A DNA stretch of 17,597 nt from Eubacteriales bacterium (GCA_030527765.1 JAUNAE010000040.1:1-17597); one strand, 5' to 3'; numbered from the stretch's first letter, positions 1 to 7,900 are shown. Translations and numbers: made by a program. Notes: generated by a model from the letters alone, not told the origin.

Positions 1-2235
1 ACAAAAACCATACAGTTCCAGGATATCAATTATCAGCTGGCACAGCAGGAGGATCAGACCGCAATCTTTGAGGAATGGTGCTCTTTTTTAAATTTCTTCG
101 ATAGTTCCATCCGTTTTGAACTGTCATTCATGAATATGGCAACGGATGCATCGAATTTTGAAAAGATGATTCGCATTCCCTTCCGTAAGGATAACTTCAA
201 TCCGGTCAGAAGTGAGTACAGTACTATGCTGAGAAGACAGCTTGCACAGGGCAATAACGGTCTTACCAAGACAAAGTATCTGACATTTGGTATTGAAGCG
301 GATTCCATGAAGCAAGCGAAGCCGAGACTGATGCACATTGAGATCGACCTACTCAATAATTTCCGAAAACTGGGAGTCAGAGCGAAGGTTATGAATGGCA
401 GAGAGAGACTGCATCTAATGCATTCCATGTTCCACATGGGAGAGAATGATAAGTTCATGTTCGATTGGAAGTGGCTGCCGAAGAGCGGATTATCCGTGAA
501 GGATTTCATTGCTCCGACCTGCTTTGCTTTTCCTAAGAGCAGAGTATTCCAGATGGGTGGTATGTATGGTTCCATGTCTTATCTGCAGATTACAGCCTCC
601 GATCTTTCTGACCAGATGTTAAAGGATTTCCTGGATATGGAATCCAGTCAGATTCTGACAATGCATATCCAGTCGGTAGATCAGAATAAGGCAATCAAAA
701 CCATTAAGCGCACTATTACAGAGCTGGATCGAAGTAAGATCGAGGAGCAGAAAAAAGCAGTTCGTTCCGGATATGACATGGACATAATTCCGAGCGACCT
801 GGCTACCTATGGTAAGGATGCGAAGGCGTTACTCAAGGAATTGCAGTCACAGAATGAGCGTATGTTCCTTCTTACCTTCTTGGTAATGAATACCGGAATG
901 ACAGAACAGGAGTTGGAGACCAATGTATTCCAGGCATCCAGTATTGCTCAGAAATATAACTGCAATCTCAGAAGATTGGATTATCAGCAGGAACAGGGCC
1001 TTATGAGTTCACTTCCCCTTGCACAGAATCAGATCGAGATCGAGCGAGGAATGACAACCAGTTCCACAGCCATCTTTGTTCCGTTTACCACGCAGGAGCT
1101 GTTCCAGAGTGGCAAAGAGGCTCTGTATTATGGCCTGAATGCTCTTTCCAACAACCTGATTATGGTAGACCGAAAGGCGTTGAAGAACCCGAACGGTCTG
1201 ATTCTTGGTACACCGGGTTCGGGTAAATCATTCAGTGCGAAGCGTGAGATTACCAATGCATTCCTTGTTACGGATGACGATATCATCGTTTGCGATCCAG
1301 AGAGCGAGTACACGGCACTGGTGAAAAAGCTGGAAGGTCAGGTCATCAAGATCAGTCCATCCAGCACCCAGTACGTGAATCCGATGGATATTAACAGCAA
1401 CTATTCAGAGGAAGATAACCCGATTGCATTAAAGGCTGATTTCATCCTTTCACTTTGTGAGCTGATCGTCGGCGGCAAAGAAGGATTACAGCCAATCGAG
1501 AAGACAGTTATTGACCGCTGTGTGCACCAGATTTATCAGAAATACTTTGAGAATCCGACACCAGAGAATATGCCAATGTTGCAGGATTTATATGAGGCGC
1601 TATTAGCACAGGAGGAGAAGGAAGCTCATCATGTGGCAACGGCACTGGAAATCTATGTATCTGGATCACTCAATCTGTTTAATCACAGAACGAATGTCGA
1701 CATTGATAATCGTCTGGTGTGCTATGACATCAAAGAACTTGGAAAGCAGCTGAAAAAGATCGGTATGCTTGTTATTCAGGATCAGGTCTGGGGTAGGGTC
1801 ACTGCAAACCGTAATTCTGGTAAGACAACCAGATACTATATGGATGAGTTCCACTTGCTTCTGAAAGAAGAGCAGACAGCGGCATATTCCGTTGAAATCT
1901 GGAAGAGATTTCGTAAGTGGGGCGGTATTCCGACAGGAATTACACAGAACGTCAAAGACTTACTTTCTTCCCGTGAAGTAACAAATATCTTTGAGAACTC
2001 TGATTTTGTGGTAATGCTCAATCAGGCTGCGGGAGACAGGCAAATCTTAGCCGGGCAGCTCAATATTTCACCGCATCAGTTGTCTTATGTAACACATTCC
2101 GGTGAAGGTGAGGGCCTTCTGTTTTATGGAAATGTTATCCTGCCGTTTGTGGATCATTTCCCTAGAGACCTAGAACTCTATACGATTCTTACAACCAAGC
2201 TGTCCGAGGTGACGGAGCGAGAGGAGGCTTCCTAA
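1..2235 (+). CDS. VirB4-like conjugative transfer ATPase (CD1110-type), 5' partial
   Basis: This frame is open from the first base of the window, so the true start lies upstream and at least 744 C-terminal residues are visible. VirB4 proteins are membrane-associated ATPases that energise assembly and DNA transfer in type IV secretion systems. The Walker A motif GTPGSGKS is encoded at 1207-1230. The Walker B segment YYMDEFH is at 1834-1854, with its Asp at 1843 and Glu at 1846, and is followed by the usual TGITQNVKDLL stretch of the AAA_10/TraG-like VirB4 core. The internal ATG at 130 is not the start, because the reading frame and family-like sequence continue above it. The stop is one base before the next gene, which points to one operon with the envelope genes that follow. 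The VirB4 assignment is firm; the CD1110 subfamily label is from memory of gene order in Clostridioides difficile CTn elements. Confidence 0.93.
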   Translation, partial: TKTIQFQDINYQLAQQEDQTAIFEEWCSFLNFFDSSIRFELSFMNMATDASNFEKMIRIPFRKDNFNPVRSEYSTMLRRQLAQGNNGLTKTKYLTFGIEADSMKQAKPRLMHIEIDLLNNFRKLGVRAKVMNGRERLHLMHSMFHMGENDKFMFDWKWLPKSGLSVKDFIAPTCFAFPKSRVFQMGGMYGSMSYLQITASDLSDQMLKDFLDMESSQILTMHIQSVDQNKAIKTIKRTITELDRSKIEEQKKAVRSGYDMDIIPSDLATYGKDAKALLKELQSQNERMFLLTFLVMNTGMTEQELETNVFQASSIAQKYNCNLRRLDYQQEQGLMSSLPLAQNQIEIERGMTTSSTAIFVPFTTQELFQSGKEALYYGLNALSNNLIMVDRKALKNPNGLILGTPGSGKSFSAKREITNAFLVTDDDIIVCDPESEYTALVKKLEGQVIKISPSSTQYVNPMDINSNYSEEDNPIALKADFILSLCELIVGGKEGLQPIEKTVIDRCVHQIYQKYFENPTPENMPMLQDLYEALLAQEEKEAHHVATALEIYVSGSLNLFNHRTNVDIDNRLVCYDIKELGKQLKKIGMLVIQDQVWGRVTANRNSGKTTRYYMDEFHLLLKEEQTAAYSVEIWKRFRKWGGIPTGITQNVKDLLSSREVTNIFENSDFVVMLNQAAGDRQILAGQLNISPHQLSYVTHSGEGEGLLFYGNVILPFVDHFPRDLELYTILTTKLSEVTEREEAS

Positions 2236-2236
2236 G

Positions 2237-3298
2237 ATGGCAAAAAAGAAGCCTTATAGCAACAAACTTCATGGAGAACGAGAGGGTGCAGACAACACCC
2301 TCCGTACTTCTAGGAAATCGGATGCAGAATATTCAACAAAATCCGACAAAAAGAAGGTGCAGCAGAGAAGAACCATTAAACGGGAATCTGACGCTGCAAA
2401 AGCAAGATCAAAAAAACTTCGTATCGAACAGTCTGCAGGAGAGGCAACTGCCAGAAATGCCAATACCGCAGTGAAGAATGGGAAAGAGATTGTAAATCCA
2501 AAGAGGCCAGGCAATCTGGTGACGAATACAGCATCAGCCAGAGGTCATCAGATCATCAATCAGCAGAATCAGGATCAGAATGCCGGTGTGGAAACAATGC
2601 ACTTCACAGAGGAGATTGCAGAAGGATCTGTAAAAACAGCGCAGTATGCCAAGTACTCTCATAAGTTGAAGCAGTATAACAAGCTGCAGAAGCTGGAGCA
2701 TCGGGCAGATAAGGAAGCTGTGGAGTCAATTCTGAAAGAAAAGATGGAAGCGGATCCGAGTGTCGGTTCCAATCTCTTTTCCAAGTGGAGACAGAGACAG
2801 GCAATCAAAAAGGAGTATGCTGCAGCAAAAGCAGGAAAGTCCGGAGCAGGTGCAACCGCAGAAGGAGCGAAGAAAGCAGCAAAGGAATCTGCAAAAATAA
2901 CAGAGCGAGCCTTTGAATTTGTAAAGTCGCATTCCCATATCATTCTTGTGATCGAGGCTGCGGCTTTATTGATTCTTGTGATCTCAGGCTTTCTGTCCTC
3001 TTGTTCCGCAATGTTTAGTGGAACCGGAAACATCGTACTGGGATCGTCTTACACAGCAGAGGATGAGAACATTCTTGGTGCAGATGAAGATTATACGGCA
3101 CTGGAGAATGCACTAAGGAGTCAGATCAACAATATCGAATCCAGCCATCCCGGCTATGACGAATATCGCTATAACCTGGCGGAGATCGGTCACAATCCCT
3201 ATGAATTGGCGGCACTGCTTACAGTGGAATATGAGGATTACACCAGAGCCGAGGTACAGAGCAGACTGCAGAGTATTTTGATGCACAGTATGAACTGA
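2237..3298 (+). CDS. CD1108-type mobile element protein, N-terminal fragment (basic cytoplasmic region plus membrane anchor), frameshifted
   Basis: The start ATG follows GAGGAGG at 2221-2227, nine bases away. Residues 1-230 are very rich in Lys and Arg with Ala/Gln/Glu helices and no obvious enzyme motif. Residues about 234-255 form one hydrophobic segment (core ILVIEAAALLILVISGFL), so the N-terminus should be cytoplasmic and the rest outside. The following ectodomain (from about 270) resembles the region that in intact family members leads into an NlpC/P60 peptidase. Here the frame ends at a TGA at 3296-3298, while the expected continuation (FDAQYELTLEEEVEIR) is read from the frame one base back, 3277 onward. 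The fragment and the next one therefore look like one gene of about 587 residues broken by a one-base deletion in TTTT (3276-3279). The fragment retains the membrane anchor but has no peptidase. Confidence 0.85.
   Translation: MAKKKPYSNKLHGEREGADNTLRTSRKSDAEYSTKSDKKKVQQRRTIKRESDAAKARSKKLRIEQSAGEATARNANTAVKNGKEIVNPKRPGNLVTNTASARGHQIINQQNQDQNAGVETMHFTEEIAEGSVKTAQYAKYSHKLKQYNKLQKLEHRADKEAVESILKEKMEADPSVGSNLFSKWRQRQAIKKEYAAAKAGKSGAGATAEGAKKAAKESAKITERAFEFVKSHSHIILVIEAAALLILVISGFLSSCSAMFSGTGNIVLGSSYTAEDENILGADEDYTALENALRSQINNIESSHPGYDEYRYNLAEIGHNPYELAALLTVEYEDYTRAEVQSRLQSILMHSMN
3275..3298 (+). other. Frameshift site splitting the CD1108-type NlpC/P60 gene
   Basis: Reading from 2237, the codons are AGT ATT TTG ATG and then a stop at 3296-3298. 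Reading from 3277 in the frame of the downstream fragment gives TTT GAT GCA CAG TAT GAA CTG ACC, which continues without a stop into the NlpC/P60 half. One additional T in the TTTT run at 3276-3279 would join the two parts as S-I-F-D-A-Q-Y. There is no canonical X-XXY-YYZ slippery heptamer in the zero frame, and four T is short for transcriptional slippage. A true mutation or a base-calling/assembly error is more likely than programmed recoding. Confidence 0.8.
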
Positions 3299-3312
3299 CC
3301 TTAGAGGAAGAA

Positions 3313-3996
3313 GTGGAGATCCGAACCAGAACAGAAACACGCACGGAGACGTCTACCGATCCGGAAACCGGTGAGGAGACAGAGGAAGAGTATGAAGTGG
3401 AAGTTGAGTATGAATATTACATTCTCAACGTAACGCTGACAAACAAAGGCATCAGTATGGTAGCTCGAAGTTCCGGATTATCAGACAATCAGATGGAACG
3501 ATACGATGTTCTGATGGAAACCAGAGGGAACAGAGATGATCTGTTTGGAGATGTATCATTTGCGGTTCCTGGTGGAGAATATACGGATTATGACATTCCG
3601 GGAGAAGCATTAACAGATGAGCGTTTTCGAAAGATGATCACCGAGGCAGAGAAATATTTGGGGTACCCCTACGTCTGGGGCGGCGCATCACCGTCCACCA
3701 GCTTTGATTGTTCCGGTTTTGTGAGCTGGGTCATCAATAATTGCGGGAACGGATGGAGTGTAGGAAGATTGACTGCGAACGGCCTGATGGGGGTATGCGA
3801 CATTATCACGAAAAGTTCCGCGAAACCCGGAGATCTGATCTTCTTCCAGGGAACGTATGACACAAGCGGAGCCAGTCATGTGGGCATTTATGTAGGCGGA
3901 GGTATGATGATTCATTGCGGAAATCCCATTTCCTACGCTTCCATCGAGACTTCGTACTGGCAGCAACACTATTACTGCATGGGCAGAATACGATAG
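3313..3996 (+). CDS. CD1108-type mobile element protein, C-terminal NlpC/P60 peptidoglycan hydrolase fragment
   Basis: This is the catalytic half of the broken gene. NlpC/P60 enzymes cleave peptide bonds in peptidoglycan stems, and in conjugative elements they are thought to open the wall for the transfer channel. Visible catalytic residues are Cys in FDCSGF (codon at 3709), His in ASHVGIYVG (codon at 3877) and a third polar His in MIHCGNP (codon at 3913). The motif YLGYPYVWGG, typical of the family, precedes the Cys. A Thr/Glu-rich segment near 3322-3410 links it to the upstream part. The 3313 start is a GTG with a purine-rich AGAGGAAG just upstream, so re-initiation 15 bases after the upstream stop is conceivable. 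A product made this way would lack the signal or membrane anchor and stay in the cytoplasm. More probably this was originally continuous with the gene at 2237. Confidence 0.85.
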   Translation: MEIRTRTETRTETSTDPETGEETEEEYEVEVEYEYYILNVTLTNKGISMVARSSGLSDNQMERYDVLMETRGNRDDLFGDVSFAVPGGEYTDYDIPGEALTDERFRKMITEAEKYLGYPYVWGGASPSTSFDCSGFVSWVINNCGNGWSVGRLTANGLMGVCDIITKSSAKPGDLIFFQGTYDTSGASHVGIYVGGGMMIHCGNPISYASIETSYWQQHYYCMGRIR

Positions 3997-4010
3997 GAAA
4001 GGACAATATT

Positions 4011-4268
4011 ATGAGCATTAAGTTAGAGAAAATCGCTGCAGAGCGAGAAAAGGCACGTAAGAAGCGTGATGAATGGGAAGAAAAGATGAAGGACTGGGAC
4101 AGAAAATACCGCGAACAGGAGAATGTAGAAATCTGCGAGGTGGTACATGCCGGCAACTTAAATCCAGAACAGTTGGCTGAGATTATCCGCATTGCCCAGT
4201 ATGGCGGTGCGCCGAATCCGGATAAAATCAGCTTTTTAAATCAGAACGAAGAGGAGGTAAACGAGTAA
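4011..4268 (+). CDS. DUF4315 family protein
   Basis: A protein of 85 residues. The start is ATG 4011, preceded by AGGAAAGGA at about 3995-4003; an in-frame extension up to 3915 would overlap the NlpC/P60 gene and has no ribosome binding site. Residues 1-45 form a highly charged helix (SIKLEKIAAEREKARKKRDEW...), probably a coiled coil. It is followed by a short segment, HAGNLNPEQLAEIIRIAQ, which is the conserved part of DUF4315 proteins as I remember them. This family regularly sits between the NlpC/P60 and DUF4366 genes of Tn1549-like elements; its function is unknown. Its stop overlaps the next start by one base (TAATG), so the two are translationally coupled. Confidence 0.85.
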   Translation: MSIKLEKIAAEREKARKKRDEWEEKMKDWDRKYREQENVEICEVVHAGNLNPEQLAEIIRIAQYGGAPNPDKISFLNQNEEEVNE

Positions 4269-5395
4269 TGGTAATGAAGAAATGGATGGCAATGATACTG
4301 GCAGCTGTCATGATGTTTGGAGGAACTTCTGTCACAGCATTTGCGGCATCCGGAGAAACAGAGACACAAGCGGAGACGACCGTTGCAGCGGAGAGCAGTA
4401 AAGACGTGAATGATACAGCAGATGTCGAGGATTCGAAGAAGGAATCTGAAACAGAGAAAATGACAGAAGCAGAAGTTCAGGAACAGATTCAGGTGACCAC
4501 CGATAAGGACGGGAAGGTCACTTTTTCTTTTGGAGATTGGGAATGGACGGCGGGAGATACAGAATCCGTGAAGACAGGAACTGTAACGGATGTCAGCTCC
4601 TATCTTCATCTTCGTAATGGTGCCGGTATGAGCTATGACATTATCGGTCATCTGCTTCCGGGAGCACAGGTGGAAGTGGTAGGTGAAGACGGAGATTGGT
4701 ATAAAGTGGTCGTTCCGGAGCAGACCGGATATGTACACAGTGACTATCTGACTGTTCTGGAATCTACAAAATCCAAAGATGTGGATGAGGAGATGCTGGA
4801 AAAGCTTCTTTATATGATGATGCTCAGCACCAGTGAAAATGGCGGTAAAAAGCTTTCACTGACGCCGGACGGAAATATGACATTGGTAGATGATATTGGT
4901 TCTTCGACCGGTGAGGGGCAGCAGTTTATCACCTTTGTAACAAAGTCCGGAAACACTTTCTATATGATTATCGACCGCAATGATAAAGGCGAGGAAAATG
5001 TGCACTTCCTGAATCTTGTGGATGAGGCGGATCTTCTTGCACTGATGGATGAGGACGCCGCTACACAGATCAAGCAGGAAACAACAGTTACAGAGCCGGT
5101 TATCGAGGAAAAGGCAGAGGAAACAGAGGAGCCGGAGGTCGTGGAAGAGAAACAAACCAAGAAGAAATCTCCGGTCGTAGCTCTGCTTGTGCTGTTCCTT
5201 GCAGGTGTGGGGGGAGTCGGTGGATTCCTGTACGTCAAGATGAATGGAAAGAAGAAAGTAATTTCCGATGTGCCAGATCCTGATGCTGACTACCGAGACG
5301 ATGAGGAGGAAGCCTACAATCTTCCGGAGGAAGACGAGGATGAGGATATCGAAGAAGATGAGTACCTGGATGATGAGGAAGACATGGAGGAATAA
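4268..5395 (+). CDS. CD1107/DUF4366-type surface protein with SH3 domain
   Basis: A protein of 375 residues, started at ATG 4268 with GAGGAGG at 4251-4257. Residues 1-27 are a Sec signal peptide (MKKWMAMILAAVMMFGG... with AFA-A cleavage). Residues about 28-100 are Glu/Thr/Ser rich. Residues about 103-164 are a bacterial SH3 domain (YLHLRNGAGMSYDIIGHL, GDWYKVV, TGYVHSDYL), a fold that often binds cell wall. Residues about 171-262 match the DUF4366 core (SLTPDGNMTLVDDIG, FITFVTKSGNTFYMIIDR, VHFLNLVDEADL). Residues 301-325 are a transmembrane helix, and the last 45 residues are extremely acidic. The predicted arrangement is an extracellular body, one membrane span and a cytoplasmic acidic tail. 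Known family members are conserved beside the VirB4 and NlpC/P60 genes, so a role at the transfer channel or donor surface is inferred. Confidence 0.9.
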   Translation: MVMKKWMAMILAAVMMFGGTSVTAFAASGETETQAETTVAAESSKDVNDTADVEDSKKESETEKMTEAEVQEQIQVTTDKDGKVTFSFGDWEWTAGDTESVKTGTVTDVSSYLHLRNGAGMSYDIIGHLLPGAQVEVVGEDGDWYKVVVPEQTGYVHSDYLTVLESTKSKDVDEEMLEKLLYMMMLSTSENGGKKLSLTPDGNMTLVDDIGSSTGEGQQFITFVTKSGNTFYMIIDRNDKGEENVHFLNLVDEADLLALMDEDAATQIKQETTVTEPVIEEKAEETEEPEVVEEKQTKKKSPVVALLVLFLAGVGGVGGFLYVKMNGKKKVISDVPDPDADYRDDEEEAYNLPEEDEDEDIEEDEYLDDEEDMEE

Positions 5396-5398
5396 GGG

Positions 5399-5695
5399 AT
5401 GAGTGAATGGAGAAACTGGGGCTATGAGCTGCATGAGAGAATTGATTGTGAGCTTTATCCCGAAACGCTGAAAGAAAATCTGAACCGATACAAGAAAGTT
5501 CTGGGAAAGGAATTTGATCTGTCAGCACTTCTGAAAATCAAAGATATTCAGGCGAAGCATATCCTTGCAGCGGCGATCTCGGATGCGCCGGAATATATGG
5601 GGGATCAGCTTGGTATTCTTATGAGAGAAAGCTGGTTCCCAGATCTTGAATCATCTTTAGAAAGAATTGCTGATGCAATGGAAAATATGGAGTAG
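5399..5695 (+). CDS. Small ICE protein of unknown function (98 aa)
   Basis: I do not recognise this protein. It starts at ATG 5399 three bases after the DUF4366 stop, with GGAGG at 5387-5391 overlapping the end of that gene, so it is very likely expressed with it. The sequence looks helical and soluble, with no signal peptide or membrane segment. It has Trp/Tyr residues at the N-terminus (SEWRNWGYELHERIDCELY) and an acidic amphipathic C-terminal helix (SWFPDLESSLERIADAMENME). The central stretch KDIQAKHILAAAISDAPEYMG has no motif I can name. It is the last gene before the 123-base gap, so it may end the envelope operon. Confidence 0.7.
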   Translation: MSEWRNWGYELHERIDCELYPETLKENLNRYKKVLGKEFDLSALLKIKDIQAKHILAAAISDAPEYMGDQLGILMRESWFPDLESSLERIADAMENME

Positions 5696-5704
5696 TCACC
5701 ATAA

Positions 5705-5722
5705 GGCAGTCTACGGGCTGCC
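5705..5722 (+). repeat. Small hairpin downstream of the 98-aa gene
   Basis: GGCAG (5705-5709) pairs with CTGCC (5718-5722) around an 8-base loop. It lies ten bases after the stop of the preceding gene. No T-run follows, so it does not qualify as an intrinsic terminator; it might be an mRNA 3'-end or processing structure, or chance. Confidence 0.3.
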
Positions 5723-5727
5723 GCTTA

Positions 5728-5776
5728 CATATCATGTTTTAGATGGTTAAACGCATGTAATCAGAAATATGATATG
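5728..5776. repeat. Inverted repeats upstream of topB
   Basis: CATATCAT (5728-5735) is the exact reverse complement of ATGATATG (5769-5776), an 8-base arm pair 33 bases apart. A competing pair, TTACAT (5725-5730) and ATGTAA (5755-5760), is nested in the same gap. These lie in the only sizeable non-coding gap and could be a regulator-binding site or an RNA structure controlling topB. The arms are short and A/T rich, so chance is not excluded. Confidence 0.35.
5768..5773 (+). promoter_or_regulatory. Possible -10 box for the topB operon
   Basis: TATGAT matches the sigma-A -10 consensus at five of six positions and lies 45 bases before the topB start, inside the right arm of the inverted repeat. 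I see no good TTGACA-like -35 at a spacing of 16-18 bases, so this is only a candidate. The 123-base gap 5696-5818 holds the hairpin, the inverted repeats, this box and the topB ribosome binding site, and nothing else I can support. Confidence 0.25.
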
Positions 5777-5801
5777 ACAAAAATTAAGGTTTTATGTGAG
5801 G

Positions 5802-5808
5802 AAAGGAG
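5802..5808 (+). promoter_or_regulatory. Ribosome binding site deciding the topB start
   Basis: AAAGGAG lies ten bases before ATG 5819. The upstream in-frame ATG at 5774 has no Shine-Dalgarno sequence, and the family's usual N-terminus (MKLVVTEKPSVG) begins at 5819. Confidence 0.75.
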
Positions 5809-5818
5809 CTACAACAAC

Positions 5819-7900
5819 ATGAAATTAGTAGTAACAGAAAAGCCGTCGGTTGGAGTATCTATTGCCAAAGTGATTGGTGCAACAAAGAGACAGGATGGAT
5901 ATTTGGAAGGAAACGGCTATATTGTCAGCTGGTGTGTTGGTCATCTGGTAGAGCTGTCACAGCCGGAAGTCTATGATGAGAAATATGCCAAATGGAGATA
6001 CGATGATCTTCCAATTCTGCCGGAGCAGTGGAAATATCGTGTATCTGCCTCTACAAAAAAGCAGTTTTTGATCTTGAAACAGTTGATACAACGACCAGAT
6101 GTGGACTCTCTCATTTGCGCGACAGATGCCGGACGTGAGGGAGAGCTGATCTTTCGTCTTGTTTATCATCAGGTAGAAAGCAGGAAGCCATTTGAAAGAC
6201 TCTGGATTTCATCTATGGAAGATGAGGCTATTCGAGAAGGATTTGCTCATCTGAAAAGTGGAACTGAATATGATGCTTTGTATGAAGCAGCTTTATGCCG
6301 GGAGCGTGCCGACTGGATGGTCGGAATCAATGCCACCCGGCTTTTTTCATGCCTGTACGGGCAAACCTTGAATGTAGGAAGAGTGATGACACCGACACTT
6401 GCCATGGTGGTAATGCGAGATGCGGCAATCCGTGGATTCAAGCCAGAGCCATTTTATACGGTGAAGCTTCAACTGGACGGATTTCAGACAGGTGGTGAAC
6501 GGATGAAAGAAAAGCAGGAGGCAGAGAAGGTGGCAGATACCTGTCGTAATGTCGGCAGTGCAAAGATCACAGGTGTGGAGCAGAAGGAAAAGCAGGAAAA
6601 GGCACCACAGCTTTATGATTTGACTTCACTTCAGAGAGATGCGAATCGGAAGCTTGGATTTACCGCACAACAGACACTGGATTATACGCAAGCTCTTTAT
6701 GAAAAAAAGCTTGTAACGTATCCGAGAACAGACAGTAGATTTCTTACTGACGATATGGAGTCTGGCATCCCCAATCTTGTACAGAAAGTTCAGGCTTCTT
6801 TCGACCTAAATACAGAGGATCCGATCATAATCCATGCAGAGCAGGTTATCAATTCCACAAAGGTTTCAGATCATCATGCAATTATCCCGACCATAACCGC
6901 TACAACCTTTGATACAGCTTCACTGCCAAGTGGAGAAAAGGCAGTGTTGCAGTTGATTGTCGCAAGACTGCTTTGTGCTGTCAGTGAACCGTGTCGGTAT
7001 ATGGAAACGACGATTGAAATGGAATGTGCGGGTCAGAAGTTCAAGACCAAAGGAAAAATGATCCTGGATTTCGGATGGAAGAAGTATTCCGGAAAGTCAG
7101 AACAGAAAGAATCCGAGGACGATGGAGGAGTGCTTCCGATTCTGAAAGAGGGCACAGAGCTTCCGATTATGGATGCAATAGTGAAGGAAGGACAGACAAG
7201 CCCGCCCAAGAAATACACAGAAGATCTACTGCTACAGGCCATGGAGACCGCAAGCTCTGATGAGTTTCCGGATGAAGTGGAACGAAAAGGGATTGGCACA
7301 CCGGCCACTCGCGCAGGCGTGATCGAAAAACTTGTGCAGAAAGGCTTTATTCAGCGTGTAGGAGATAAGAAGACGAAATATCTTGTTTCTACAGATAAGG
7401 GAAATGCGCTAATTACCGTTGTTCCAGAACAAATTCAGTCCCCGTCCATGACGGCTGAATGGGAGGATAAGCTTTTACAGATTGAAAAAAATCAGTTTGA
7501 TGGTTCTGATTTTATGCGAGAAATCACGAATATGATTGTTGGTCTTGTGAAGCATTATGAGGTAGTGAAGGGTGCGGATGTCCTTCTGAAGCCCAAGGGA
7601 ACAAGCATTGGCAACTGCCCGTTCTGTGGCAGTGAGGTCGTAGAAAATCACAGAGGGTGGTTCTGCAGCGGGAGCAAATGCAACTTTGCTTTATGGCGTG
7701 AAAACCATTATTTCAAGAAAATCGGCAAAAAGATGACTGCTGAGATTGCGGAACGGCTTGTAAGAGAAGGAAAGGTGTCGTTGCAAGGCTGTAAATCTGC
7801 TCGTACCGGGAAAATGTATAACGCGGTAGTAAAGGTGGTTCCCGGACAGGATGGCAGAGCGGAGTTTCAAATGGATTTTGAGAATGGAGGGAAGAAATGA
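5819..7900 (+). CDS. topB: DNA topoisomerase III (type IA), ICE-encoded
   Basis: A protein of 693 residues. Type IA topoisomerases cut and pass single DNA strands through a phosphotyrosine link. They are common in conjugative elements, where they probably resolve intermediates of transfer or replication. The Toprim domain is at the N-terminus (KLVVTEKPSVGVSIAKVIG), with the metal-binding acidic motif D103-A-G-R-E-G-E109. The catalytic tyrosine is Tyr301 in TYPRTDS, and SDHHAIIPT and GIGTPATRAGVIEKL are typical core motifs. The C-terminus has a Cys4-like zinc ribbon (CPFCGSEV...WFCSGSKCNFALW), of the topo C-terminal repeat type. All expected core parts are present, so it should be active. It ends in a 4-base ATGA overlap with the next gene. 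It is distinct from the chromosomal topA by its short C-terminal zinc region and its context. Confidence 0.95.
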   Translation: MKLVVTEKPSVGVSIAKVIGATKRQDGYLEGNGYIVSWCVGHLVELSQPEVYDEKYAKWRYDDLPILPEQWKYRVSASTKKQFLILKQLIQRPDVDSLICATDAGREGELIFRLVYHQVESRKPFERLWISSMEDEAIREGFAHLKSGTEYDALYEAALCRERADWMVGINATRLFSCLYGQTLNVGRVMTPTLAMVVMRDAAIRGFKPEPFYTVKLQLDGFQTGGERMKEKQEAEKVADTCRNVGSAKITGVEQKEKQEKAPQLYDLTSLQRDANRKLGFTAQQTLDYTQALYEKKLVTYPRTDSRFLTDDMESGIPNLVQKVQASFDLNTEDPIIIHAEQVINSTKVSDHHAIIPTITATTFDTASLPSGEKAVLQLIVARLLCAVSEPCRYMETTIEMECAGQKFKTKGKMILDFGWKKYSGKSEQKESEDDGGVLPILKEGTELPIMDAIVKEGQTSPPKKYTEDLLLQAMETASSDEFPDEVERKGIGTPATRAGVIEKLVQKGFIQRVGDKKTKYLVSTDKGNALITVVPEQIQSPSMTAEWEDKLLQIEKNQFDGSDFMREITNMIVGLVKHYEVVKGADVLLKPKGTSIGNCPFCGSEVVENHRGWFCSGSKCNFALWRENHYFKKIGKKMTAEIAERLVREGKVSLQGCKSARTGKMYNAVVKVVPGQDGRAEFQMDFENGGKK

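Noticed and set aside
3272..3283. Programmed -1 frameshifting in the NlpC/P60 gene
   Set aside because: The zero-frame codons AGT ATT TTG do not form a slippery heptamer, and I saw no strong downstream stem; a one-base deletion or base-call error is simpler, though not excluded.
4241..4738. A 165-residue minus-strand open frame opposite the DUF4366 gene
   Set aside because: Cys/His/Phe-rich shadow of a gene with signal peptide, SH3 and DUF4366 features; no independent support.
5705..5722. Rho-independent terminator after the 98-residue gene
   Set aside because: The stem is only five base pairs and is followed by CGCTTACAT rather than a T-run.
5774..5818. N-terminal extension of topB from ATG 5774
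   Set aside because: There is no ribosome binding site upstream, and the extra 15 residues precede the normal type IA topoisomerase N-terminus, which has AAAGGAG in front of ATG 5819.
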